DNA of 46,534 bases from Phellopilus nigrolimitatus (GCA_021029095.1 JAJOHG010000200.1:1-46534); one strand, 5' to 3'. Positions 1-9,909 are shown, counted from the first letter of the stretch. Notes: generated by a model not told the origin, from the letters alone. Numbers and translations are program-made.

Positions 1-98
1 CCAAGCTGCTTTCGCTGACAAGAGTTCAGGAAGGATGCTGGAGTTAGAACTTCATCATCGAACGGACGATTGATCAGGTAGTCCAAAAGTCCAAACAG
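1..98. other. Host flank left of the retrotransposon
   Basis: This short stretch is the chromosomal sequence into which the LTR element inserted, and it continues in sequence after 10138. I see no gene in it. Confidence 0.5.
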
Positions 99-103
99 CA
101 CAT
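99..103. repeat. Target-site duplication, left copy (CACAT)
   Basis: CACAT directly precedes the TG of the left LTR and recurs at 10134-10138 directly after the CA of the right LTR. Five base pairs is the usual size for Ty3/gypsy integrases. Confidence 0.9.
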
Positions 104-318
104 TGTAACCTCCCGGTCACGACCGCCGATCATTCTTAGATAATCCTTCCCTTTTCGTAACGTAGTTAAATGCGCGCGCATCGTAATTCGAGTTTCAACT
201 TCTCTCACTCGAATTACAGGTAGGCGCCAAAACACTGTATTACTAGGAACTTCTCTCACTCGAATTACAGATTCTTCTCCTGTCTGTTTTTAGTGTTCAC
301 ACCTCTCGGTGTGTTCCA
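104..318 (+). repeat. Left LTR
   Basis: 215 bp, TG...CA, identical by eye to 9919-10133. It contains a 23-bp internal direct repeat at 197-219 and 248-270 (AACTTCTCTCACTCG and eight further bases). The U3 part should hold the element promoter, but I see no clear TATA box. Confidence 0.95.
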
Positions 319-606
319 CTTTTTTTTTTGACACCGAGAACTTCCTGTACCGCGTGCAACCGACGGCTGCCACCGTCTGTTGTAAGTGTGCTCGAGCTCC
401 AGGCCGACAGCGTCGTCTGGATCACCCAGGTTCTTACCAGGGTCGCGGCAAGACTCTCAGCAGTCGCCTGAGCCGCGTGCCACCCGTTTAGCCGTCATCG
501 GCAACGCGGATCCGGCCTTCGTGCCACCCGGTGTGCTGTCACCATCGCTCACGCTCCAGGGAAGTCGCTGCCACTTCCGAGCATCTCTGCTTCGTTCTTC
601 CTCATC
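319..606 (+). other. Retrotransposon leader
   Basis: Untranslated leader between the LTR and the gag start. It opens with a run of ten T (320-329). I could not identify a convincing tRNA-complementary primer-binding site next to the LTR. Self-priming, known for some fungal Ty3/gypsy elements, or an unrecognised primer are both possible. Confidence 0.5.
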
Positions 607-3600
607 ATGGCCACAAACTCTCACCGCGCGCAAGCTGCGCTCCTCCACCCGAAGATGACTCAAATCCCAATCGTGTCCGAGGGCGCATGGTCTGTCCAGC
701 TCTATGTTGACTGGAAGAGCGCTTGCGAGGACTACCGTATCGCGGCCAGCGTTGAGGACGACGAAGAACTCATCCGCCGCGTCGCGCGCGGTCTCAAGAG
801 CCGTGCCATCCGCAACTGGTACACCCCGCAAGCAGCGGCAATCCAAGCAATGGATTTTGACGACTTCGCAGTCCTCCTTCGCCCGATTGTCCTTGAATAC
901 GGCTGGCAATCCAGGACCAAGGCCGAGATCCTCTCCCTCCGCCAAAATGGCCGCAAGGCCAACGAGTTCTACTACGAGATCCTAGAAAGGAACGACCCGC
1001 TTGTCGGCACCACCTACGCCTTCGATAATCGCGCTATCTGTGACCTGATGGAGGCTCACTGCGACGACGATGTCCGTAAGGAGCTCGAAGTCCCCGTCAT
1101 CCATGGGATCATCGGCTTCGACAACTGGCTCCTGGCGGCCTTCGAAGCAGACGAAGCGGTGCGCCGTCACCGGGACTCGCTCACGGCCGCCCTCCGCGCG
1201 CAAGCCAAGAAGACCCACCCCACGCCGACGGCTAGCCGCCCCGCCCTTGCGCCGCTGCAGCCTACAGCCAATGCCCCGCGTGTGCGTCCGGGCCCCCTGA
1301 AGGCCACCGACTTCGGTATGACGCTCCGCGAGGGCGCCATCCTCGCTCGCCATCAAGGCTGTTACAACTGTCGACACTACTATACAAACCACCGTGCGCC
1401 GACCTGCACTCTGCCCGCCGCGTACCACAACAAGGCCGCCATCTCCGACGCCGAAGGGGACCGAAAGCGCCCACCTGGCGTCCCGGTGCCACCTCCCCTT
1501 CGCCTCAAGACGGAAACGGTCGCAGCTGTCAGGGAAGCTGTCAGGGACTACAAGGAGGTGCCGCACCCTCAGCTGCCTGCCCACGCGCTCGCCGACTTCG
1601 CAAACCTTGCGGTCGCAGATGCTGCCAACGCGTGTGCAATGTCTTCTGACATCACCGCCGTCGCGTCAGTTGCTGTTGACATGCCTCCCTCGCAAGTATA
1701 TGAGGCACCCTCGGATTCTGATGAGTCGGAGTACGTCTCTCCCTTCCAGACCCCCCATCTGACCTGGGACTGTCACCTTGACGGTGCCGAAGGCCCTGTT
1801 TCTGTCTCAGCGCTGATTGACAATGGTTCATCCCTAGTTCTGGTTGATACTACGCTCGTCGACCGCCTCAATCTTCGCCGCCGTCGCCTCCCGGAGCCCA
1901 AACACGTCTCGCTCGCAATGGGGGGGTCAGAAAAACATGCAGTTTTGACAGAATATGTACACATCGCGCCTCGTTCTCTCGATTCCAGATTCGTCTCTCG
2001 TACCATTCGAGCTATTGTTGCCCCGTCACTCTGTTCCTCCATAATCCTCGGCGGCCCCTTTCTTGCCGCGAATGCCATTGTTCTTGATCATGAGCTCCGG
2101 TCCGCGATAGCTAAGCATGCGCAGTACGATCTCCTCCATCCCCCAGCTCCCAAGGCCGCGCATCCCCCTCCGTTGCCGCCCTTGTCTCCCCGCAAGCGCG
2201 CGTTAGCCACCCTAAAGAGTCAGATCGCGGCCAAGAAGAGCGTTCTCAATGAATTTTCTCAGGCATCACGCGTGCGACGTGAAACATTAGATCGCGAGCA
2301 CATTTCCAGGTGGCAGCCTGATGTTGTTGCGTCAATCCGCGACCGCCTGACCCTCATCGCCTTCCAACAGCGCCTAGTCAAAGAAGAACAGGAAATAAGG
2401 AAATCTTATTATCTCCTTTTCCCTAACGACATTCCGCACGTAGACGACCTCCCAAATGACGTTTACCATGAGTTCACGCTCAAGGACGCCGATAAACGCA
2501 TCCGTGCCCGTCAGTACACGTCGCCACGCAAATATCGAGACGCTTGGGACACCCTCCTCAAGCAGCATTTAGACGCCGGCCGGCTCCGTCCATCGAACAG
2601 TAAGCATGCTTCGCCGGCATTCTTACTCGCTAAATCAGATCCGCTCGCTCTCCCGCGCATGCTCTGTGACTTCCGAGAACTCAACTCCAACACCGAACCC
2701 GATAGTTACCCCCTCCCCCGGGTCGATGACATCTTAGCAGATTGCGCACGTGGCAAAATCTGGGCCAAGATCGACATGACGAATGCCTTCTTCCAGACGA
2801 AGGTTCGCCCGGATCAAATCCCCCTCACTGCCATCAACACCCCGCTCGGACTGTATGAATGGACAGTGATGCCGATGGGGTGTCGTAACGCCCCGGCGAC
2901 TCATCAACGCCGCATGGAAGCCGCCCTCGCCGGCCTCATCGGCAAGATCTGCCACTGCTATCTTGACGACATCATCATCTGGTCTGATAGCCTTGACGAT
3001 CACATCAAAAATGTTCGCACCGTCCTTGATGCGCTCGCCAAGGCTAAACTATATTGTTCTTCTAAAAAGACTCAACTCTTCTGCACGTCGCTCGACTTCC
3101 TCGGCCACCGTATCTCCCAGGATGGAATCCAAGCCGACCCCAAGAAAACCGAGAAAATCGCCGCTTGGCCCCAACCCCGCTCCGCCTCCGACGTTCGCTC
3201 TTTCCTCGGCCTCGTTCGCTACATCGCTCCCTTCCTCCCCAACCTCGCCGACTACACCTCCGTTCTCAACACTCTCACCACCAAAACCGCCGAAAAAGAA
3301 TTTCCGCCCTGGACCGCCGCATCACAACACGCCTTCGACAACATCAAGAACCTCGTCCTCTCCGCCAAAAGCCTCACAACCATCGACCACAAGAATCCGG
3401 GAAACAACAAGATCTTCCTCCACACGGACGCCAGCGACAAACGCACCGGCGCTGTGCTCTCTTTTGGCCCCACGCCAGACTCCGCGAGACCTGTTGGTTT
3501 CGACTCAACACCCCTACGCGGCCCCGAACTCAACTACCCCGTACACGAGAAAGAACTACTCGCCATCGTCAAATCCCTCAAGAAATTCCGATCCGACTTG

Positions 3601-3810
3601 CTTGGCACCACCTTCACCGTCTACACCGACCACAAGACTCTTGAGCATTTCCTCACGCAAAAGGACCTGTCCCGCCGCCAAGCAAGGTGGCAAGAATTCC
3701 TTGCTCAGTACGTATTCGAGATCCGTTACATCCCGGGAGAGCTAAATGTCGTCGCCGATGGCCTGTCGCGTTTTCCTGACGAGGTAAACGCTGACCCCCC
3801 GTCGGCCTGA
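607..3810 (+). CDS. Gag-protease-reverse transcriptase-RNase H polyprotein, stopped before integrase
   Basis: The 1067-aa open frame holds the first part of gag-pol. Residues 1-240 form a capsid-like Gag. A zinc knuckle lies at about 252-267 with spacing C-x2-C-x6-H-x4-C, a variant of the usual CX2CX4HX4C. The aspartic protease motif ALIDNGSS has its catalytic Asp at 405, with DNG in place of the common DSG/DTG. Reverse transcriptase has the YLDD box at 785-788. RNase H runs from about 935 (HTDASD) past YTDHKTLEHF. The frame ends at TGA 3808-3810, but the same frame reopens immediately and encodes integrase, so this was one long Gag-Pol. The start at 607 is the first ATG after the leader with a Gag-like product. 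Confidence 0.93.
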   Translation: MATNSHRAQAALLHPKMTQIPIVSEGAWSVQLYVDWKSACEDYRIAASVEDDEELIRRVARGLKSRAIRNWYTPQAAAIQAMDFDDFAVLLRPIVLEYGWQSRTKAEILSLRQNGRKANEFYYEILERNDPLVGTTYAFDNRAICDLMEAHCDDDVRKELEVPVIHGIIGFDNWLLAAFEADEAVRRHRDSLTAALRAQAKKTHPTPTASRPALAPLQPTANAPRVRPGPLKATDFGMTLREGAILARHQGCYNCRHYYTNHRAPTCTLPAAYHNKAAISDAEGDRKRPPGVPVPPPLRLKTETVAAVREAVRDYKEVPHPQLPAHALADFANLAVADAANACAMSSDITAVASVAVDMPPSQVYEAPSDSDESEYVSPFQTPHLTWDCHLDGAEGPVSVSALIDNGSSLVLVDTTLVDRLNLRRRRLPEPKHVSLAMGGSEKHAVLTEYVHIAPRSLDSRFVSRTIRAIVAPSLCSSIILGGPFLAANAIVLDHELRSAIAKHAQYDLLHPPAPKAAHPPPLPPLSPRKRALATLKSQIAAKKSVLNEFSQASRVRRETLDREHISRWQPDVVASIRDRLTLIAFQQRLVKEEQEIRKSYYLLFPNDIPHVDDLPNDVYHEFTLKDADKRIRARQYTSPRKYRDAWDTLLKQHLDAGRLRPSNSKHASPAFLLAKSDPLALPRMLCDFRELNSNTEPDSYPLPRVDDILADCARGKIWAKIDMTNAFFQTKVRPDQIPLTAINTPLGLYEWTVMPMGCRNAPATHQRRMEAALAGLIGKICHCYLDDIIIWSDSLDDHIKNVRTVLDALAKAKLYCSSKKTQLFCTSLDFLGHRISQDGIQADPKKTEKIAAWPQPRSASDVRSFLGLVRYIAPFLPNLADYTSVLNTLTTKTAEKEFPPWTAASQHAFDNIKNLVLSAKSLTTIDHKNPGNNKIFLHTDASDKRTGAVLSFGPTPDSARPVGFDSTPLRGPELNYPVHEKELLAIVKSLKKFRSDLLGTTFTVYTDHKTLEHFLTQKDLSRRQARWQEFLAQYVFEIRYIPGELNVVADGLSRFPDEVNADPPSA

Positions 3811-4543
3811 CCAGCAGCGCTTGATTTTTCAGCCGCTGTCCTCTCAATATCCTCGGATGCGGAGCTCCTCCAAAAGATCCGCTCTGGCTACCCTGACGAC
3901 GCCTTCTCCGCTCACCTCCTTGCGAACCCCACCTCCTCACTGGGAATTCGTATCGAGAACGGACTCCTCTTTCTAGGCGACCGCCTTGTTGTCCCACGCA
4001 CCAAAGAACTTCACGAGATCCTTTTTCGACTTGCTCACGACTCGCTGGGGCACTACGGGTCCGAGAAGACTTACGCTACACTGTGCTCCTCGTTCTACTG
4101 GCCGAACATGCGCACTGACCTGGAGAAATCCTACATCCCGCAATGTGACTCCTGCCAACGCAACAAATCCGCCACCAAGAAACCTGCTGGTCCTCTCCAT
4201 CCCATCACCATCGCAAAGGAGCGTGGCAATAACATTTTCATTGACTTTGTCGGCCCACTGCCCCCGGATCAAGGCTATAACTACCTCTGCACTATAACCG
4301 ACCAGCTTGGTGCCGACGTCCGCCTCATTCCGTGCAACTCTGACGTCGACGCTGAATCCTTTGCTCGTCTCTTCTTCGATCACTGGTACTGTGAGAACGG
4401 ACTCCCGCTCAACATCTATAGCGACCGCGACCATCTTTTTCTCTCTCGCTTCTGGAAATCCCTCCACCGTCTCTCGGGCATAAAACTCAAGATGAGCACC
4501 GCTTACCACCCGCAAACTGACGGTCTCAGCGAACGTACCAACA
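3811..4543 (+). pseudogene. Integrase N-terminal half, downstream of an in-frame stop and cut by the nested element
   Basis: In the same frame as 607-3810, this encodes the integrase zinc-binding domain (two His around 4005-4045, then CDSC near 4144) and the catalytic core. The core includes IDFVGPLP (first Asp), IYSDRDHLF (second Asp) and TDGLSERTN (Glu), so the DDE triad is present. Translation would need readthrough of the TGA at 3808-3810. The core is interrupted right after SERTN by a foreign element and resumes at 9026. I call it non-functional as it stands. Confidence 0.85.
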
Positions 4544-4559
4544 CAGTCCTCCCAGCTCA

Positions 4560-5360
4560 TTCATTCAATAAACCTCAGCGGCTTCATTCAATAAAATGCA
4601 GCGTTGCTTATAGGACCATATTGTTAAAACATCAGCGTTTGCTTGAAAAAAACTTGTTCAGCAACACTGCTCTGAATGAAAATTCAAATCTGGGGCCAAA
4701 TTTTGCTTCAAAAGGGACATATTAGGTTGGAAATTTTTAATAATATTGCATTAATTGTGCCGGGCAGCTGCATCATTTAGATGCTGCAATAATTGATGGA
4801 AGAATGTCAAAAAGAAGAAAGCAGGATTTGTTTCTTCGGGAGGCACATCAATTTGAGGATTAACATATTGATTGCCTGTAAAGACTATCAGCATTGATTG
4901 ATGGTTACATACTGTCGTTTTCGCAGCACACAAGTCATTCCGACTATGCAGGACCCTTTACCATCTATTTTTATATTTATTACAGAAAAAACTGATATGA
5001 TATTATATTGTACTAGTAAATACATCTATTATTGAATATATATAGACAGAGAGAGGGGACGACGCGCCGGTCGTCAGGCGGCGAAACGCAGTGGAGCGTA
5101 TTATCGCGCTCGCAACCCCCGGCTCGCCTCGTTGATAGTGCGCAGCGCAGCGCCGCCTTTGTCGCCGGCGTGCTCGCTGTTCGGATTCAGTTCTTCGGGT
5201 CCTCACCGCGCGAGCGTTTGTTCCGCTCGCCGCGCTCGCTGCCAGCGCCGCTTGCTCAGTGCGCAGTCCTCCGCGGCCCCCTTCATCCATACACGCGGTT
5301 CTCCTCACAAATTAATAACCTCTTCGCTGGCGTGGTCGAGTGTCCTGGTGAAGGAGAGGC
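4560..5360. other. Left part of nested element, no recognisable gene
   Basis: AT-rich to about 5040, then GC-rich (about 5050-5310). Short open frames exist on both strands but none resembles a known protein. Confidence 0.4.
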
Positions 5361-5364
5361 GGGG

Positions 5365-6010
5365 GCTCCTCTACAGCGGACGCGTGTAGGCGAGTTGAGC
5401 TTTTACGAGCTCGTTCAGTGTTTCCAAGGGCTCAGACTGCAATAAGGGCATACTTAGTACGCCATTGAGCACGAGGTATCATCGATTAGACCGAGCTTGT
5501 ACGCACGCTCTCAAGGACGGTCTTCATGAGCGTGATCGCGACCTCCGTCGTCTGCACGAGGTCGTCCTCAGCGTTCTCGACTTCGAGCCGCGATTGTTCC
5601 TGCCTCGCACGGCCCGCGGTCTCAAACACTTCCTTCGCAGTGTCGAGTTCGAGCCACGACGCGGAGACCGCTTGCCGCACCTTGAGCGCGACCGCGATCG
5701 AGTTGGTGAGCGTCGCCTGCCGGGGCTGCAGGAAGTGCGTGCGGATCGTGCTGTCTTGCGTGAGACGCGCGTCCGCGATCTGTAACGAAACCTCAAACCC
5801 TAAGATGAGAACGAGAGGAAAGGACAGGGAAGCGTAAAGGACACGTACCTGTCCCACACGGTTATGTCGTCGCTGCACCTCCGAGCGCTTGCGGGAGTGT
5901 CTTGTGCTGCACGGGCTCCGGTGCGGCGGGCGCATAGTACCTTTGAGGTTCGTCGCGGCGAAGTTGGTGAACCCGTGCTGACAGTAGCGACTCGCACCGG
6001 CATGGTGAGC
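5365..6010 (-). pseudogene. Captured fragment of a BAR-domain protein gene
   Basis: On the minus strand three exon pieces of a fungal BAR-domain (Gvp36/endophilin-like) gene can be read, with introns in place. The central exon (about 5779-5507) reads through ADARLTQDSTI, HFLQPRQATL, RLEVENAEDDLVQTTEVAI and LMKTVLES, the amphipathic helix-2 region of the family. Its flanks are canonical (ACAG acceptor, GTGCGT donor). A 70-nt intron leads to a third piece from 5436 with EPLETLNELVKAQLAY. Upstream, after another intron (GTACGT donor), come pieces with FAATNLKGT and PEPVQHKTLPQAL, now in different frames. Frame breaks and missing ends make it a pseudogene. Retained introns indicate capture from DNA, not from mRNA. 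Confidence 0.75.
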
Positions 6011-6389
6011 AGCAGCTGGATCTCCTCGTCGTTCAGCAGCCGTCGAGAACACCAAGTAGCAGAGAAGTATAGAAACAAGCAAAGAAGCCGCATACGGGCC
6101 CACTGAACGTTTGACAGTTTGCGCGGAGGCCCGTACGGTGCTGAACGGTGTCGGCAGGCACGACGAGCACGACGAACACGCATGTTCAACCGTGCGAATG
6201 TTGTGCCGATCCGCGCAAGTGCTCGTAAGCGCTCCCGGTAGCGCGCAACCAATTCGTTTTTTACAATTCAAAGGCTCAACGGATCGCTTCGGAACGACGT
6301 ACTTATATTTTAGTAGTAGTATTATGTCCCCCAACAAAGTTTCACAGGCCAGGATGCGTGCGATGGTGATGGATAAAGCATTTAGTTAA

Positions 6390-7330
6390 CGTACAAAGGG
6401 GAATTGTGCTACTTTTCACTAAAACAATTTTCGACCTCGATCGGCTTGGTCAAACGGGCCCAAATTTCGTGACATGTGTCTTTAACATGTTTATAAAGCT
6501 TTAGTGTACCTTGATTATTGATTAAGAGTCTAGAATATGTAAATCTAGGAAACAGGTACGTTCAAAGCTGAAGATGGGTTTGCTTTCCTTGAAACCAGTT
6601 CCGTCTTACCGGTTCGGAGCCTTGACATCTTGTAATCTCATAGACAACTCACAAACAAAAAATACAGGATGTTTCTGGTGTATGCATAGTGCTTCAAAGT
6701 AACAAATAATTTATTTTTGTGTGCTCTTAAAATATTCAGAATTCGCTACAGCTGGAAAAACTGTGTTTTGGAGCAGTTTTCCTTTCCAGTGCAACTGCCC
6801 GGCTCTTGTATGACTCAAATCTTTTTTAATTGGTACCAGTATACTATAAAAGCTTGTAAGACCTCTGTTTAGGTGTTTAGGTGCCCTCGAAGGTGTAGGA
6901 AAATTCGATCAGACCTGAAAATGCTGCATACAGTGCATCCTATGCTCTATGCTATTATACACAAGATGTAGACCTTTTCAAGCTCTTAAACTTAGTATTT
7001 TTGAAGACACATGTACTAGAAACCTAGACTAAATACTTACAGTGCTTCGGGTACCCTGTATATAGCACTACAAAGTCAGCATTGGGGGAAAACGGATATT
7101 TGCACTGCCAGGCAAATAACTCAAGATACAGCAGTTTCACAGACTTAATTTCTTCTACAAAGTAAGATTATATGAGCTATAATTATAAAATAAGTTTTTG
7201 GTAATTTATAATTAAGACGCTGCTGCACTACAGCAATGTTTTGCAGCTGTGGCGAGTCCATCAATCTCTCCTGATCCAAAACATACCTTATTTAGACGAA
7301 AGTGACAACCTATTTCGGTAAGTCACCCGT
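6390..7330. other. AT-rich stretch of the nested element
   Basis: About 940 bp of AT-rich sequence between the BAR fragment and the RPS26 fragment. I see no gene, no repeat array and no transposase signature. Confidence 0.4.
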
Positions 7331-7435
7331 GACATGTTGAGTTTTGTGCTCGTCGGCGATGTCTTCGTGCTCGTCGTGCTCGTCGTGCTCGTCGTCTCTG
7401 CTCATACATCTGTCTTTCTAGGGCCTTTTGCTAGT

Positions 7436-8000
7436 CTCCATGCCGGGCCTCTGCGCTGCCCGAACTGCTCGCGCTGTACTCCCAAGGACAAGGCCATCAA
7501 GCGCTTCACCGTGCGCATCATGGCCGAGCCTGCAATCATCCGCGACATCTTCGCCTTGTGTCCCTCGATGGCCCCTGCAACAGGCTCATGCGCGGCTCGA
7601 ACTGCTCGCGCTGTGTTCCCAAGGTCAAGGCCATCAAGTGCTTCACTATGCGCAACATGGCTGAGTCCGCCGCTGTCCGTGACATCTCCGAGGTGTCAGG
7701 CTACCAGGGTAAGCTGAAACTTCATTCCGAGGATTCCTATCCCCTGACTGTTTGAGCAGAATATGTGATCCCGAAACTGTGCCTCAAGATCGCCTACTGC
7801 GTATCGTGTGCCATCCACTCGCACGGTGAGTCTCATATCTCTTTCATTCTTTTTTTTAATGCTGACTTTTTGGTACGCAGTTGTCCGTGTTCGTTCGCGC
7901 GAAGGCCGCCGCAATCGTGCCCCACCCCCTCGTGTTCGTTACAAGGACACAGCCATTGTAGATGCTGACGACGCAGCCACCGCAAAAATCGGCTTTCCGA
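7436..8000 (+). pseudogene. RPS26: Captured, partly duplicated fragment of ribosomal protein eS26 gene
   Basis: Plus-strand pieces match cytosolic ribosomal protein S26e. A first block (7436-7565) gives [19 protein letters not shown] and a conserved continuation. A second, diverged copy of the same exon (7576-7708) gives [15 protein letters not shown] and [15 protein letters not shown]. Intron 7709-7759 joins to EYVIPKLCLKIAYCVSCAIHS (split by the splice site), then intron 7826-7880 joins to VVRVRSREGRRNRAPPPRV. Both introns keep GT and AG. The zinc-binding CxxC and CVSCAIH signatures survive. The N-terminal start is not recognisable and the exon duplication breaks the frame, so it is a non-functional copy. 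Intron retention shows a genomic origin. The intact parent gene is not in this window. Confidence 0.85.
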
Positions 8001-8059
8001 TCGCCTCGAACTCCAGCTACTTATTCGTACCTTGCTTTCGCTTTGATCGATCCTCACTC

Positions 8060-8335
8060 CCGACCGCGCGGGACGCGAGCGTAAAGGCGCATCGGGCAGC
8101 GCACGGGACACGAGCGCGAAGGCGTGTCGGGCAGCGCGCTAGACGAACGCGAAGGCGCACTGGACGCGCGCACGAAAGCGCGTCGGACGCGAGGACGAAG
8201 GCGCGCCGGGCAGCGCGCTGGACAAACACGAGGGCGCACGGAAGCGCGCTGGACGCGAGGACGATGGCGCGTCGGGCAGCGCGCTGGACGCGAGCACGAG
8301 GGCGCGCTGGAAGCGAGCGCGGAAGCGGGCCAGGT
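8060..8335. repeat. Degenerate GC-rich minisatellite
   Basis: Seven to eight imperfect copies of a roughly 30-34-bp unit built around GGCAGCGCGCTGGACGCGAG, ACGA and AGGCGCG, lying just after the RPS26 fragment. All frames stay open across it, which produces long but meaningless open frames on both strands. Confidence 0.7.
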
Positions 8336-8435
8336 GCGAGCATACAGGGATGCCAGCCCGTACGGAGCCGCCGTAGCACGTGCAGGTGCCAGGGCGAGCT
8401 CCGTGCAGCCGGGGCTGGTGCGTATGTGCGCAGGC

Positions 8436-8453
8436 GGGGGGGGGGGGGGGGGG
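8436..8453 (+). repeat. Homopolymer run of 18 G
   Basis: Eighteen consecutive G, followed at 8468-8479 by twelve T. The flanking sequence (about 8340-8510) has a weaker second copy at about 8515-8690. Length of such runs is prone to assembly error. Confidence 0.85.
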
Positions 8454-9025
8454 TGCGGCAGGTTTTCTTTTTTTTTTTTGTATATGCAACAATAAATTAA
8501 TAATAATGATACATTTGAGCGCACGGGGATGCCATTGCGCGCGCCGGCGCTGGCGCGAACCTGCGTGCACGCCCGGCGCTACGGGGTAGCCAACCTACGG
8601 TTACGCATCGCAGCTGGGCGCTGGTGCGCAGGGGAGGGGTAGGGATTCATTTTGTACATATATGTAATAATAAATAATAAATAGTAATAATAATAATCAA
8701 TCTCTGACAAATCAGGCCCTGTAAGGCACAAAATGATCACCGGCGAAGATCATGGTGACGGAAGATCATCATTTGATGGCGAGAACGCTCTCTGACAGAT
8801 ACTGTAAAGTAATAATCTTTATAAGCTACTTTAATTGGAATATAATAGTTAAATACTTATTACACCCCATTTACAGCTCTGATACTAGCTTCCTAACCAT
8901 AATTTGACCCTGTCACAAAATGCCAAAAACAGAATAATTAAAAGCTCAGCAAACACTGAGATTGATACAATGTGTGACCGGCAGCGTTCGCTGACCTTGA
9001 ATCAATCAGGTAGCTGGTACCAGTG

Positions 9026-9817
9026 ACCAACAAGACTGTGATTCAGGCGCTCTGTTTCTATGTCTCACGGCAACAAACTGGCTGGGTCGCCGCACTTCCT
9101 CGTGTTCGCTTCGAACTAATGAACTCCGTCAATGCGTCTACTGGGTTCTCTCCCTTTCAGCTTCGCATGGGCCGCGCACCCCGCATCATTCCCCCTCTTG
9201 TCGCCCTCGAGCCTCCCCCTGACGACCTTCCGGAAGACGCTCGTGCTCGCGACCTCTTCCAGCGTCTCTCCCTTGACTGTGCTGAAGCCCGAGACGCTCT
9301 CGTCCTCGCGAAGGTCTCTCAGGCCCGTCAGGCAGACAAGACTCGTGGTCCCGAAGACCGCTACGAAGTTGGCGATTTTGTTATGCTCTCCACCCTGCAC
9401 CGGCGTCGGGACTACATGCAACACGGCGACGGACGCGTCGCCAAGTTCATGCCACGCTGGGACGGCAAATACCGTGTCAGCCGCGCCTTCCCCGACCGTT
9501 CGGTCTACCAACTCGATCTACCCAACACCAAGAACAAATGCTTATCGTTCCACGCCTCCCAGCTCAAGCGATACATTGAAAACGACAACTCCCTCTACCC
9601 CTCTCGAGCCCTGCACCGCCCTCCACCTGTCCTTACCCCCCAGGGCTTTGAGGAATTCCAAGTCGAGCAAATCCTCGACCAGCGGCGGCGCGGTCGTGGT
9701 TTCCAATACCTCGTCCACTGGCGCGGCGAAGGCCCCGAGGGCGACCTGTGGCTTCCCGGTCGCGAGCTTGACGACTGCGAAGCGCTGGACATCTGGCTTG
9801 GTCACCTTCGTTCTTGA
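9026..9817 (+). pseudogene. Integrase C-terminal half plus chromodomain
   Basis: Picks up exactly where the integrase core stops at 4543. The flanking bases ACCAACA are duplicated, and removing one copy plus the insert restores frame (RTN then KTVIQ). It encodes the end of the core, the GPY/F-like region (about 9360-9560, with RWDGKYRVSRAFPDRSVYQL) and a chromodomain (about 9650-9800) with the aromatic signature YLVHWRGEGPEGDLWLP. Chromodomains of this type steer integration towards marked heterochromatin in chromoviruses. The TGA at 9815-9817 is the natural end of the polyprotein. Confidence 0.9.
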
Positions 9818-9909
9818 CGGACTCTCTTTTTGCACTGCACACTCTCGGACCCTGCCTTCAAATCCAGTAGATGACTTCCTCGTCCCCCCCCCTTTCTCTC
9901 TTTCACAGT

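Larger units (their letters stand above)
4544..9025. mobile_element. Nested non-autonomous DNA element carrying host gene fragments
   Basis: A 4482-bp insertion in the integrase reading frame. Flanks carry a 7-bp direct duplication, ACCAACA (4537-4543 and 9026-9032); an eighth base differs (T versus G). The ends form an imperfect inverted repeat: left CAGTCCTCCCAGCT and the reverse complement of the right end CACTGGTACCAGCT match at 10 of 14 positions, with further ATTCA/TCAGCG similarity inside. A 7-8-bp duplication with CA...TG ends fits a hAT-like or KDZ-like cut-and-paste element. No transposase is visible, so it would be mobilised in trans. It contains BAR-domain and RPS26 gene fragments, both with introns. 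Confidence 0.75.

Noticed and set aside
457..945. Minus-strand 162-aa open frame inside the retrotransposon, and similar antisense frames at 982-1584 and 3973-4560
   Set aside because: They are shadows of the GC-rich gag-pol frame with no motif of their own.
3808..3810. TGA as a selenocysteine codon
   Set aside because: No selenocysteine insertion element is seen, fungi of this type generally lack the machinery, and the position is a linker, not an active site.
7709..7880. RPS26 copy as a processed retropseudogene
   Set aside because: Both introns are still present with GT...AG, which excludes an mRNA origin.
8060..8335. CRISPR-like array
   Set aside because: Units are contiguous, degenerate and have no unique spacers; the host is eukaryotic.
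7808..8500. 230-aa plus-strand frame as a real Arg-rich protein
   Set aside because: It combines the last RPS26 exon, an intron and a GC-rich minisatellite. Its composition reflects the repeat, and all frames are open there.
4544..9025. Nested insertion as a Helitron, which also captures gene fragments with introns
   Set aside because: Helitrons insert between A and T without target duplication, starting TC and ending CTRR after a hairpin. Here there is a 7-bp duplication and CA...TG inverted ends.
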